64,000 nt of DNA from Cystobacter fuscus DSM 2262 (GTDB taxonomy: Bacteria; Myxococcota; Myxococcia; Myxococcales; Myxococcaceae), in assembly GCF_000335475.2 (NCBI RefSeq), contig NZ_ANAH02000075.1, positions 27,428 through 91,427 of the forward strand, written 5' to 3'. Of the stretch, positions 30,033 to 37,988 are shown one piece after another (within the stretch, counting starts at the first letter, position 1; every line of letters starts with the position of its first letter). The notes beneath the pieces were generated by a model. That model ran no database searches. It was given only the letters and a program-made list of their open reading frames with translations, and had not been told where the DNA came from. The position numbers and the translations under genes are program-made.

Positions 30033-31274
30033 ATGCAATCCAGTGACTACAATCCGTTTTCAGCCGCCGTGCAGGCGGATCCCTATCCGTATTACACGAC
30101 GCTCCGGGACCAGGGTCCGGTCTATTTCAACGAGCAGTTCGGCTGGTACATCGTCAGCCGTTACGAGGACGTCGTCGCCATCATCAAGAACCCGGCGGTC
30201 TTCTCCTCCGTGCGCGCCGTGGTGTCACCGGACAAGTTCGACGCGGCCGAGCAGGTGGCGCCCCAGGCCCTGCGCCCCGTACGCCGGGGGGTGCTCATCG
30301 GCGAGGACCCGCCCACCCACACGAAGAACCGGGGACTGGTGAGCAAGGCGTTCACCCCCAAGCGCACCGCGGAGATGGAGCCCCGCATCCGGCAGCTCGT
30401 CCGCGAACTCATCGCCCGGTTGCCCCGCTCGGGCGAGTTCGATCTCATCCGGGACCTGGCCGAGCCGCTGCCCGTCATCGTCATCGCGGAGATGCTGGGC
30501 GTGGAGCCCGAGCGCCGGCACGACTTCAAGCGATGGTCCGATGACGCCGTCGCCACCGCCTACGCCCTGGTCCGTGGCACGGACCTGTCCCGCATCGAGG
30601 ACAGCGCCCGCGAGATGAATGCCTACATGGTCCAGTCCCTGGACGCCCGACGCCGGGAGCCCCGGGAGGATCTCACCCAGGCGCTGCTCGACAACGGCGT
30701 GCGCGAGGGCGTGCTCTCGGTGGAGGACGCGGTCGACTTCTGCCGGCTGCTGCTCTTGGCGGGCAACGAGACCACGACCAACCTGCTCGGCAATGGCATG
30801 CGCGCGCTACTCGGCCAGCCCGACCAGGTGCGCAAGCTCACGCGCGAGCCCGCGCTCATCCCCAACGCCGTGGAGGAGATGCTGCGCTACGACTCGGCCG
30901 CGCAGGCGCTCTTCCGCAAGACGACCCGCGAGGTGGAGGTGGCCGGCACGCGCATCCCCGCGGAAGCGAGCGTCCTCGTGCTCGTGGGCTCGGCCAACCG
31001 CGACCCGCGCAAGTTCCCGGAGCCGGACCGCTTCGACGTGACGCGCGACATCGTGGGCCAGGTCGCCTTCGGCCATGGCATCCACTTCTGCCTCGGGGCG
31101 TCCCTGGCGCGGCTGGAGGCCCGCGTGGTGCTGGAGGAGCTGCTCACCCCGGACCGCCAGCTCTCCCTCGTTCCCGACCAGCAGCTCAAGAACGTGGAGC
31201 ACTTCCTCCTCCGGGGCCTCAAGTCCCTGCGCGTGCGCACCGAGCCCGCCCCGGCCTCCCTCGCGAACGCCTGA
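30033..31274 (+). CDS. Cytochrome P450 (second)
   Basis: A 413-residue bacterial P450: GWYIVSRYEDVVAIIKNP, EDPPTHTKNRGLVSKAFTP, I-helix LLAGNETTTNLLG, ExxR in VEEMLRYD and heme loop FGHGIHFCLG. The I-helix has Asn where most members have His or Asp before the conserved Glu-Thr, a small deviation near the oxygen pocket. It starts with MQSSDYNPFSA after GGGAGAG. A TetR gene precedes it and a glycosyltransferase gene follows after about 190 bp holding two palindromic operators. A role in tailoring or detoxifying a natural product is likely but not proven. Confidence 0.88.
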   Translation: MQSSDYNPFSAAVQADPYPYYTTLRDQGPVYFNEQFGWYIVSRYEDVVAIIKNPAVFSSVRAVVSPDKFDAAEQVAPQALRPVRRGVLIGEDPPTHTKNRGLVSKAFTPKRTAEMEPRIRQLVRELIARLPRSGEFDLIRDLAEPLPVIVIAEMLGVEPERRHDFKRWSDDAVATAYALVRGTDLSRIEDSAREMNAYMVQSLDARRREPREDLTQALLDNGVREGVLSVEDAVDFCRLLLLAGNETTTNLLGNGMRALLGQPDQVRKLTREPALIPNAVEEMLRYDSAAQALFRKTTREVEVAGTRIPAEASVLVLVGSANRDPRKFPEPDRFDVTRDIVGQVAFGHGIHFCLGASLARLEARVVLEELLTPDRQLSLVPDQQLKNVEHFLLRGLKSLRVRTEPAPASLANA

Positions 31275-31351
31275 GCACCACCGGCAGCTTCGCACAGCAG
31301 CGCGACGAAGCCTTCTTCCAATCCTCTCATAAACAGAACACCGCCAAGTAT

Positions 31352-31413
31352 CGCAACTGCGAGTTGCGGTGAGTGAAATCCAATTCTATTCATCATCGCA
31401 ACTTGGAGTTGCG
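31352..31413. promoter_or_regulatory. Twin operators upstream of the glycosyltransferase
   Basis: Two 17-bp palindromes, CGCAACTGCGAGTTGCG (31352-31368) and CGCAACTTGGAGTTGCG (31397-31413). The arms CGCAACT/AGTTGCG are identical and only the 3-bp centres differ. The centres are 45 bp apart. The last site ends 52 bp before the start codon. This is typical of cooperative binding by two dimers of a TetR- or MarR-type repressor, whose gene I cannot assign. Confidence 0.7.
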
Positions 31414-31465
31414 GTCCACCGCGTGTGCGGAGGGGACCGTTTGCGACTTCTTGGGGAGAACGACC

Positions 31466-32767
31466 ATGGCATCCACGAATGATGTTTCCCGGAGACCCGC
31501 GACCTTCCTGCTGGCGAGCTCGGGGGCGCCGGGGCATCTGCTTCGCGTCCTGGACCTCGCGCAGCAGCTCACCGCTCGGGGCAACCGGGTGCTGTTCAAG
31601 GCGAAGGCGAGCCTGGCGGCCGATGTGAAGGCCGTCGGCGCGGAGCACCTGCCGCATGAGCGGATGCTCGACGTCCAGGACATTGGCGATCTCGCCCAGC
31701 TCACGAGTCTGCCGCCCTGGATGCCGTCGATCCCCTTCGGCATCACGATGTTCCGGAGCATCGGCCAGGCGAACAACGTCCAGCTCGCGCGAGAGCTGGA
31801 GCCTGTCTTGAAGCGCGAGAAGGTGGACTGCGTGGTCCACGACATCTTCGAGATGGGCGCGGCCTGGGCCGCCGAGCGCGCCGGCATTCCCTGGGCGAGC
31901 GCCGGGAACATGGGCACGGTTCTCACGGAGGATGAGCTGCCGTTGCTCTTCAGCGCGATGCCATCCATGAAGCCCTTCTTCCGGTTCCCCGCGCTGACGC
32001 ACCTGCTGATGGGCCAGCTGATGCCGTTGAACGAGGCGAGGGCCCAGCTCGGTCTGTCCCCCTATCGTGGCCGCCCGGCGCACCTCGTCCAGGCCGCGGC
32101 CTCGCCCAAGCTCCACATCATCATGGGCCACCGGGGACTCGCCGGGGACATTGCGCTGCGCGACAACCAGCTCTTCGTCGGGTCGACGACCGCCAACATC
32201 TCCACGAGCCGCAAGGAAGCGCCGCACGTCGAGCCCGGGACCGTGATCGTCAGCACGACGACGACCCATGCGGACAATGGCTTGTTCCGGCGCGTGTTGG
32301 AGGCGGTCTCGCCCATGAACGTCCCCGTGCTCGCCACGGCCGCGGGGGCCCAGGACATCCCCTCCGGGCTCGGCTCCCACATCCGTATCGAGCGCTACGT
32401 TCCCCACGACGAGGTGTTCCCCAAGGCCCGGGCGTTGATCACCCACGGGGGTTGGGGCGCGGTGGGTCGCGCCCTGTACACGGGTCTGCCCATGCTGGTC
32501 ATCCCCCTCGTTGGAGACCAGACCCTCAACGCGTCGCTGGTCGAGCGCGCGGGGCTCGGGCGCTACCTGCCCCTGGAGAAGGCGACCCCCGAGCGGATCC
32601 GCTCCGAGTTGCAGGCGCTCCTGGCCGACGAGTCGCTGCGGGCCCGCGCCCGGAAGGTCGCCTCGGAGATTCAGCAGCTCAAGAGCGGGCAGGTCGCCGC
32701 GCGCGCCCTCGAGAAGCTGGCCTTCGAGGGGAACGTGGACGTCAAGAGCATTTCCGCCGCGGCCTAG
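31466..32767 (+). CDS. UDP-type glycosyltransferase (GT1, macrolide-glycosyltransferase-like)
   Basis: A 433-residue two-domain GT-B enzyme. The N-terminal acceptor domain begins FLLASSGAPGHLLRVLDLAQ. The C-terminal donor domain carries the nucleotide-sugar signature ALITHGGWGAVGRAL, LPMLVIPLVGDQTLNASLVE and a preceding RIERYVPHDEVF. Enzymes of this group attach sugars to macrolides, flavonoids and similar compounds, often to inactivate them or finish a natural product. The ATG at 31466 follows GGGGAGAA. It lies behind a TetR-P450 pair but has its own doubly palindromic control region. The acceptor is unknown. Confidence 0.87.
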   Translation: MASTNDVSRRPATFLLASSGAPGHLLRVLDLAQQLTARGNRVLFKAKASLAADVKAVGAEHLPHERMLDVQDIGDLAQLTSLPPWMPSIPFGITMFRSIGQANNVQLARELEPVLKREKVDCVVHDIFEMGAAWAAERAGIPWASAGNMGTVLTEDELPLLFSAMPSMKPFFRFPALTHLLMGQLMPLNEARAQLGLSPYRGRPAHLVQAAASPKLHIIMGHRGLAGDIALRDNQLFVGSTTANISTSRKEAPHVEPGTVIVSTTTTHADNGLFRRVLEAVSPMNVPVLATAAGAQDIPSGLGSHIRIERYVPHDEVFPKARALITHGGWGAVGRALYTGLPMLVIPLVGDQTLNASLVERAGLGRYLPLEKATPERIRSELQALLADESLRARARKVASEIQQLKSGQVAARALEKLAFEGNVDVKSISAAA

Positions 32768-32783
32768 CCTTTCTGGCGTCATG

Positions 32784-33281
32784 CTACGGGTTCCAGCAGT
32801 TGGCGGGTTGATTGATGATACGCACCCAGAATTTCGTGTCGTTGCGGATATCCCCATAGGCATGAAAGCCCCAGCCCCCGCCTCCGTCATGGTGCTCGGC
32901 CATTCTCCAGCCCGTGCCGAAGTAGTTGACACAGATTTGGTCGGCGGTGGCCTGACTGCTCAACCACGTACCGGGAATGGGTTGCGTGGTCGCGATATGG
33001 CCATGTACCCAGCCACTATAGAAGTCCGTATACAGCCCCGCCCGGGTTGGCGAACCATCATTCTTGATACACAGCACGGGCAACGCGGTCATGCAAGAGG
33101 TGTCTCCTACGTAGGCGTTGCATGAATAGGAACCGACGGGGCAACCCACGAAGTCCACGCCTTACGCGTTTTCGTGTCTGATTTTTACCCAGGTCATTCC
33201 TCTTCCACCGCTCGCCAGAGCGGGCACCGATCCAACCACAACAGACAGCATCCCCGCTCCCACCAAATGAAGCAGTTTCAT
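32784..33281 (-). pseudogene. Small secreted Cys-containing protein with an in-frame stop
   Basis: ATG at 33281 begins a signal peptide, MKLLHLVGAGMLSVVVGSV.., and continues GGRGMTWVKIRHENA. Then a TAA (33162-33164) interrupts the frame, after which the same frame goes on GVDFVGCPVGSYSC.. to FWVRIINQPANCWNP. The second part contains the motif series SCMTALPVLCIKNDGSPTR, GHIATTQ.., ICVNYFGTGWRMAEHHDG, a secreted family seen in myxobacteria. A GTG just after the stop could restart translation, but without a signal peptide. Function is unknown. Probably a recent nonsense mutation. Confidence 0.65.
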
Positions 33282-33696
33282 TGTTCCTCCACTCCATTGC
33301 GGACTTGTTCAAAGCGCTCGCCAGTGACTCTGCGGCGATGAGCGCTTGAAAACAATGAAGAAAGGGCCCAGAGCCATCAATCGTTGGTGACTTCACGTAT
33401 AGCATTCTGGATATATTCGCCGTTCGTTGTCTTTCTCTGTTCCACGGGGCAGTTATTTTCTGCACGTTCAACCAAACCTCGGCGTGACGCTGACGGGCGA
33501 ATCGGAAATCGTCAGCGTCAAGTGCCGCCACTGCCGGTTGGAGAAAACCTCGACGTATTCGAAGAGCAACAGCCGCGCCTGTCTCATGGGAAGGCGGCGG
33601 GAGTCGAAGCCGTGAGTGGCGAGCCCTTCGCCAGCCGACTGATGCCAGCTGACGAAGCGACCGGATTTATGAATTTGTTTTCCTGGAGGGCAGGAA
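33282..33696. other. Intergenic stretch without recognisable gene
   Basis: About 415 bp of lower-GC sequence between the broken secreted gene and the NmrA-like gene. Short frames exist, but none resembles a known protein or has a good ribosome binding site. It should contain the promoter of the secreted gene at its left end. Confidence 0.4.
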
Positions 33697-34599
33697 TCAG
33701 GACGTGCGAGCTGCGTGCGTGAGCGTCTGTTTGTTCTCCAGCATCCATTCCCGGACTGTTTTTGCGGGTCTGCCGAGAATATAGGGGACGTCATCTTGAA
33801 CGGTCGCCATATAGGCCATTCTTCCATCAAGGATCTGCCTTACGAACTCAACGCCCCCTTTTGCGTACCAGGCCTCACCTGAAAAACCTGGCGACTCAAT
33901 CATCCGGCTGAAGTCATTGACTCCCTTCATCTCGCATTTGATTTCCAGGCCGGTCACTTCACTCAAGAGCTTGGCTATTTCGTTTCCGTTCAGACTTTCG
34001 GTGCTCAACCAGTAATTCTGTCCCGCGTGGCGGCCCGGACCATCGACGAGGATCTTCGCTGCAACGGCAGCAATATCTGACGCGGCAATGTATCCGATCC
34101 TTCTGTCTTCAAAAAAAGTTGTGTACGTAAAATTCTTCGGAAGAAAGAGCCCCGAAAGGGCTTCCATGAACATGTTCGGATGAAGATGCGTCCACGCAAT
34201 GCCACTGCTCTCAATGTATTTCTCAATCATCTGGTGCCATACGAAATGCGGATCCGTACAGTCCCATTCCGCAAAGACTCCGACGTGCACGATATGGCTC
34301 ACGCCTGCTTTTCTGGCCGCATCGACTAGAGTTTTACTTTGGGTGAGCATCGCAACCGTATAACCGGTCAAAAGAAAGACGCGGTCGACATTCGCCAGTG
34401 CGAGTCCAAAAGTCCGGGGATCGTCTAGATCTAAAAGTACGGACTCTTTGCCTTCAGCGCGGAGTCTCTCCACAACATCTTGCTTTCGGGAAGCAATCCG
34501 TACATTGACGGATGTACCTTCAAGCTCCTTGAGAAGGTGCTGTCCAACGGTTCCGCTCGAACCGATAACGAGGACGGTGGGAAACCTATTTTGAGCCAT
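33697..34599 (-). CDS. NmrA-like NAD(P)-binding protein
   Basis: A 300-residue atypical short-chain dehydrogenase. The Rossmann motif is VLVIGSSGTVGQHLLKEL. It continues with DVVERLRAEGKESVLLDLDD, DRVFLLTGYT, AARKAGVSHIVHVGVFAEWD and LHPNMFMEAL. The catalytic YxxxK of classical SDRs is missing, as in NmrA/HSCARG redox-sensing proteins. The ATG at 34599 (MAQNRFP) follows GGAAAGA. It is the last gene of a four-gene unit led by a MarR regulator, 53 nt after its neighbour. GC is clearly lower than in the surrounding myxobacterial genes, which suggests acquisition. Confidence 0.8.
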   Translation of the reverse strand: MAQNRFPTVLVIGSSGTVGQHLLKELEGTSVNVRIASRKQDVVERLRAEGKESVLLDLDDPRTFGLALANVDRVFLLTGYTVAMLTQSKTLVDAARKAGVSHIVHVGVFAEWDCTDPHFVWHQMIEKYIESSGIAWTHLHPNMFMEALSGLFLPKNFTYTTFFEDRRIGYIAASDIAAVAAKILVDGPGRHAGQNYWLSTESLNGNEIAKLLSEVTGLEIKCEMKGVNDFSRMIESPGFSGEAWYAKGGVEFVRQILDGRMAYMATVQDDVPYILGRPAKTVREWMLENKQTLTHAARTS

Positions 34600-34652
34600 A
34601 CTGGTCTTTCCGAATGAGTGGGTCACTAGCGCTTGGGGACGTGCATGGAGGG

Positions 34653-35399
34653 TTACGTGTACAAAAGCCGGTTCAGCCGAGCGATGTAGCCCGGTTCAAG
34701 AACTGACTTTCCGTCGCTCAATCGCTCGCCGATGATCGCCATCGCAAAGTCTCGGCGCGCGGGCAGGCGAGAGCGTTCAGTCACCGCAAGCGCAGCTGGC
34801 AACTCACCGAGTTTCAATTCAGTGCAGTAACCGGGTGCGCCTGGCTGAAATCTCCATGAATCGCCGATTGAGCCCGCGTGGTAAGCGTCAAAGCCTGTTG
34901 CCTCGACGAGTTCGGCTGCGATGTTCTGCTCACGCTCTCTGTCGGCAGCGACTGCGATCGCCAGTCGGTCGGGATGTCCAGCCGGATGGTTTTTCTCCGC
35001 TAGTGATTCAGAAAGAATCATGTTCCACGCTTTCGCGATTGGGTGGCCGATCTGTTCTTGAACCCACTCGCTTTCCACCTGCCCCTTATCGAGCGCTTCA
35101 ATCCTGCTATCGCGCCCTGGGTAGTAGTTCGATGTGTCGATAACAACGGTCTCACTCGGGAGTGCGGAGATGAGAGGCTTGAGCGTTGGCATCTTGAAAA
35201 GCGGAATCGACAAGATCACGACGTCGACGCCCTCGACGGTCTCCGCCGTGGTGACCGCGCGCGCTCCGGTGGACAGCGCCTCGGCCTCGATGGTCTCCGG
35301 ACCGCGCGAGTTGGCCACCTTCACGTCATGGCCAGCCGCGGCCAGATTGCGCGCCAGGGTCTTGCCAATGGAGCCGGCGCCGATGATTCCAATCTTCAT
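34653..35399 (-). CDS. F420-dependent-type NADP oxidoreductase
   Basis: A 248-residue protein with N-terminal Rossmann motif MKIGIIGAGSIGKTLARNL, then HDVKVANSRGPETI and VVILSIPLFKMPTL, the pattern of the coenzyme-F420-dependent NADP oxidoreductase superfamily, many of whose members actually use only NADP. Later parts (VIDTSNYYPGRD; GHPIAKAWNMILSESL) keep the family layout. The exact substrate is unknown. It lies between a nitroreductase gene (62 nt gap) and the NmrA-like gene (53 nt gap), so it belongs to a redox operon presumably controlled by the MarR protein. Confidence 0.8.
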   Translation of the reverse strand: MKIGIIGAGSIGKTLARNLAAAGHDVKVANSRGPETIEAEALSTGARAVTTAETVEGVDVVILSIPLFKMPTLKPLISALPSETVVIDTSNYYPGRDSRIEALDKGQVESEWVQEQIGHPIAKAWNMILSESLAEKNHPAGHPDRLAIAVAADREREQNIAAELVEATGFDAYHAGSIGDSWRFQPGAPGYCTELKLGELPAALAVTERSRLPARRDFAMAIIGERLSDGKSVLEPGYIARLNRLLYT

Positions 35400-35461
35400 G
35401 TTCTGCTTTCTCCTTTTGTCTTCGTCAATCTGGACTGCTTTGCGCTCGAGTGGGCGGCTGC

Positions 35462-36190
35462 CTACCTGTGGAAGGTCACGCTCTCCGAGACGGGCACGCG
35501 CCCCATTCGAATGCCGTTGACCGGCGCCGAATAGTCCGGATAGCCGAAGGAGATGGCGAACATCAGCTTGAGTTCGTCGGAGATGCCGAGGTACTCGCGG
35601 ATGGTCTGCGCGAAGAAGCCGATGGAGGTCTGCGGAATGCCTCCCAGACCGCGAGCCGCCAAGGACAGCAGGAACGTCTGGCCGTACATTCCAATGTCGC
35701 CCGCGACGCGCACATTGTCTCCGAAGGACGGCATGAACAGCAGGGCGGCGTGCGGAGCGCCGAAGAACGAGTAGTTGCTCGCGGAGGCCTTGTCGCGACC
35801 GGCCCGGTCCTCGCGCGCCACGCCCATCGCCTCGTAGAACGTCTTCCCGTGCGCGCGTCGGCGCTCGCCGTACGCGCCGTAGAAGCACTCCATGTCGAAG
35901 GTGAAGTCCGGCGTGAAGCGCTGCGCCTCGTTCTCCGCGGTCAGCAACCGACCCAACCCGGCGATCCTCTCGCCCGAGACGATGTGCGTGTTCCACGGCT
36001 GCGTGTTGCAGTTGGATGGAGAGCGTTGCGCGTCTTCCAAGACCTGCAGGATCTGAGCGTCGGGAACGGGCGTCGGCAAGAATTGGCGAAACGAGCGGCG
36101 CGTGCGTACCGTCTCCTCGAAGGAGAGCGTCTGCGACGGTCCGCCGTTGGATTCGACGAGACCGTTTGTGGACAGTGCTGTGATTGACAT
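35462..36190 (-). CDS. Nitroreductase family protein
   Basis: A 242-residue FMN-dependent nitroreductase. The FMN-binding start RTRRSFRQFLP and SPSNCNTQPWNTHIV are clear, followed by GDIGMYGQTFLLSLAARGLG, and near the end FAISFGYPDYSAPVN. Such enzymes reduce nitroaromatics, quinones or enones with NAD(P)H. The start (36190) is 21 nt after the MarR stop, which indicates co-transcription and likely derepression when the regulator senses a reactive compound. Cytoplasmic. Confidence 0.88.
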   Translation of the reverse strand: MSITALSTNGLVESNGGPSQTLSFEETVRTRRSFRQFLPTPVPDAQILQVLEDAQRSPSNCNTQPWNTHIVSGERIAGLGRLLTAENEAQRFTPDFTFDMECFYGAYGERRRAHGKTFYEAMGVAREDRAGRDKASASNYSFFGAPHAALLFMPSFGDNVRVAGDIGMYGQTFLLSLAARGLGGIPQTSIGFFAQTIREYLGISDELKLMFAISFGYPDYSAPVNGIRMGRVPVSESVTFHR

Positions 36191-36211
36191 CGTTGATTCT
36201 CCTGATGAGCG

Positions 36212-36712
36212 TTAGTCGGTGATGGGCTCGGAAGCGTTGTCCGTAGGGGCGATGCCAAGACCGTTCAAGGTGTCGCGGAGGGCGATTATGTCTTCGTCGG
36301 AGAGCTTGCAGGCGGTCTTGATCTTCTCCGGCACGGAACACACCGCCCCCCGGAGGCCCTCACCCGCCTTGGTGAGAGCGATCAACACGCGCCGCTCGTC
36401 GCGTTCGTCCCTCGTTCGGGTCACCAGCCCCGCGCTCACGAGCCGCTTGAGCAGGGGCGTCAGCGTCCCGTTGTCCATGCCAAGCTCGTTTCCCAGCTCT
36501 CCGACCGTTCGGGGAACGCTCTCGTAGAGCGCGAGCATGACGAGAAACTGCGGGTAGGTGAGCCCCAAAGGCTCCAAGAAGGGCCGGTGAAGGCGAATGA
36601 TCCGGTTGGCGGCGCCGTACAGCGCGAACGAGAGCTGCGCCCCCACCCGACGCCACTCATCACTGCCTCGCCTGAGTCCTGCGCCTGCATCCTTAGCCAC
36701 CTTATTTCCCAT
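36212..36712 (-). CDS. MarR/OhrR-like regulator with Cys-to-Ser change at the sensor position
   Basis: A 166-residue winged-helix regulator. The N-terminal helix reads QLSFALYGAANRIIRLHRPF, then PLGLTYPQFLVMLALYE, closely following OhrR, where the peroxide-sensing Cys sits in QLCFLLY. Here that residue is Ser, so the classic thiol switch is missing. DNA-binding parts are TVGELGNELGMDNGTLTPLL and the wing RTRDERDERRVLIALT. Two Cys residues remain in the C-terminal region (VCSVPEKIKTACKL). A perfect palindrome 11 bp upstream of its ATG suggests autorepression. It heads the nitroreductase operon. Confidence 0.85.
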   Translation of the reverse strand: MGNKVAKDAGAGLRRGSDEWRRVGAQLSFALYGAANRIIRLHRPFLEPLGLTYPQFLVMLALYESVPRTVGELGNELGMDNGTLTPLLKRLVSAGLVTRTRDERDERRVLIALTKAGEGLRGAVCSVPEKIKTACKLSDEDIIALRDTLNGLGIAPTDNASEPITD

Positions 36713-36722
36713 TGTTCATCAA

Positions 36723-36740
36723 TATGTAGCGCACTACATA
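36723..36740. promoter_or_regulatory. MarR-type operator
   Basis: TATGTAGCGCACTACATA: perfect 7-bp arms around CGCA, ending 11 bp before the MarR start codon. Length and symmetry fit MarR-family sites, and the AT-rich arms stand out in this GC-rich DNA. Confidence 0.75.
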
Positions 36741-36934
36741 ATAAGTCAATGGGTTTAGGGGTCAGGCAGGGGGCACCTGCGAATACCACCGGGTCGAAAG
36801 GACCCTCGGCGCCCTTTGTGCCCTCGGTGAAAACCCTTCGCACACCACTGAAGGGAGCTGCGCGAGACACAAGGGAGATGGGTCGGCAGCAGCGCGACGA
36901 TCCGAGCCTGCGCAGCCGTCCCGTCGTGGTGGCC

Positions 36935-37235
36935 TGATGCGGCAGCCGATCGGTGGTGTTCGCGGCGTCGTACGAAGCCCGCAGGTCCGGCGTCCGCTCG
37001 GCCATGCTCGCTGTCACCGCGGAACGCCTCTGCCCGCACGCGATCTTCGGCCCGCTCGACTTCACGCGCGACCGCGCGGTGGCCCACGCCTGCCGCGAGC
37101 TCTGCCTTCGCCATACCGACCGCATCGAGCCGCTCTCGCTCGACGAGGCCTGCCTCGCCAATCCGGAGACCTCCAGCGCCTCATCAGGCTCGCCTCCGAC
37201 TGGCGGAAGCCGGATGGGCTGATGGAGATCGTGGG
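36935..37235 (+). pseudogene. dinB: dinB (DNA polymerase IV) fragments
   Basis: The plus strand reads SVVFAASYEARRSGVRSAM, then AERLCPHAIFGPLDFTR.. and HTDRIEPLSLDEACL, the catalytic N-terminal region of a Y-family polymerase (SxDE motif as LSLDEA). A few codons later, in another frame, LIRLASDWRKPDGL matches a more distal DinB block. The region between is deleted and the rest absent. A relic. Confidence 0.75.
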
Positions 37236-37339
37236 AGTCCACGCCTCCCCGTCAGGAGTGGGTTCGACTCAAAGCGGCGGGCAACCTCGACTGGGAGAGG
37301 CGGCAACCGACGCCACCGCCGCCCCCTCCCCCACCCCGC

Positions 37340-37657
37340 TCAGCGCACCGGAGAGGGATTGCGCTCGGTGAAACCGCGCTGGTGGAAGTACGGGTAGGCG
37401 AGCGTCGTGGTGCTCGCGACGTCCAGCCGGGCCACCTGCTCGGGCGTCAGGTTCCAGCCAACGGCGCCGAGGTTCTGCCGCAGCTGCTCCTCGTTGCGCG
37501 CGCCGATGATGACGTTGGCCACCGTGGGCCGCTGCAAGAGCCAGTTCAGGGCGATCTGCGGCACCGTCTTGCCCGTCTCCTTGGCCACCTCGTCCAGCGC
37601 GTCCACCACCCGGTAGAGGTACTCGTCCTCCACCGGCAGTCCGCCCTGCATCGTCGC
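37340..37657 (-). pseudogene. Aldo/keto reductase C-terminal fragment
   Basis: GGLPVEDEYLYRVVDALDEV, then KTVPQIALNWLLQRPTVANV, IIGARNEEQLRQNL and the end YFHQRGFTERNPSPVR: the last third of an aldo/keto reductase, including the NADP-binding GARNxEQLxxN block. The catalytic barrel half is missing. The break lies near 37657; upstream is unrelated sequence including a 16-bp piece of the 67-bp small repeat (around 37731). Confidence 0.7.
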
Positions 37658-37988
37658 CGCCGACTTCGTGCTGGATGGATCACAGCGCTCTAAATAGGAG
37701 TGAAGGCGCCGCTCGTGATGGCGCCGGTTCGAGTCCTTTGACACCGTCTCTGGACACCGTCTCTGATTTGTCCTGAAGTGCCGCCGAAGGTGGAGTATCG
37801 TCTCAGCGAATGGGGCCAGACGCTTTGTCCCGGGCTAGACGCCATTCTCGCATGGGCGGAACGCCGACCCGGGAAATCCTGAAACATCGGCGGCCGCCGC
37901 CCGGCGCCGCCGCGATGCGGGTCCGCCAGTTTGGCTTCCGGATTGCGGCCCGGACGAAGTCCCCGTCACAACAGAGAGGATAACCGCC

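Noticed and set aside
27251..31274. A biosynthetic gene cluster around the two P450 genes
   Set aside because: No PKS, NRPS, terpene or RiPP core enzyme is present; only tailoring-type genes and regulators are seen, so a cluster call is not supported.
37715..37760. tRNA-like GGTTCGAGTCC near a gene fragment
   Set aside because: No acceptor, D or anticodon stems can be formed around it; part of the sequence belongs to the 67-bp small repeat.
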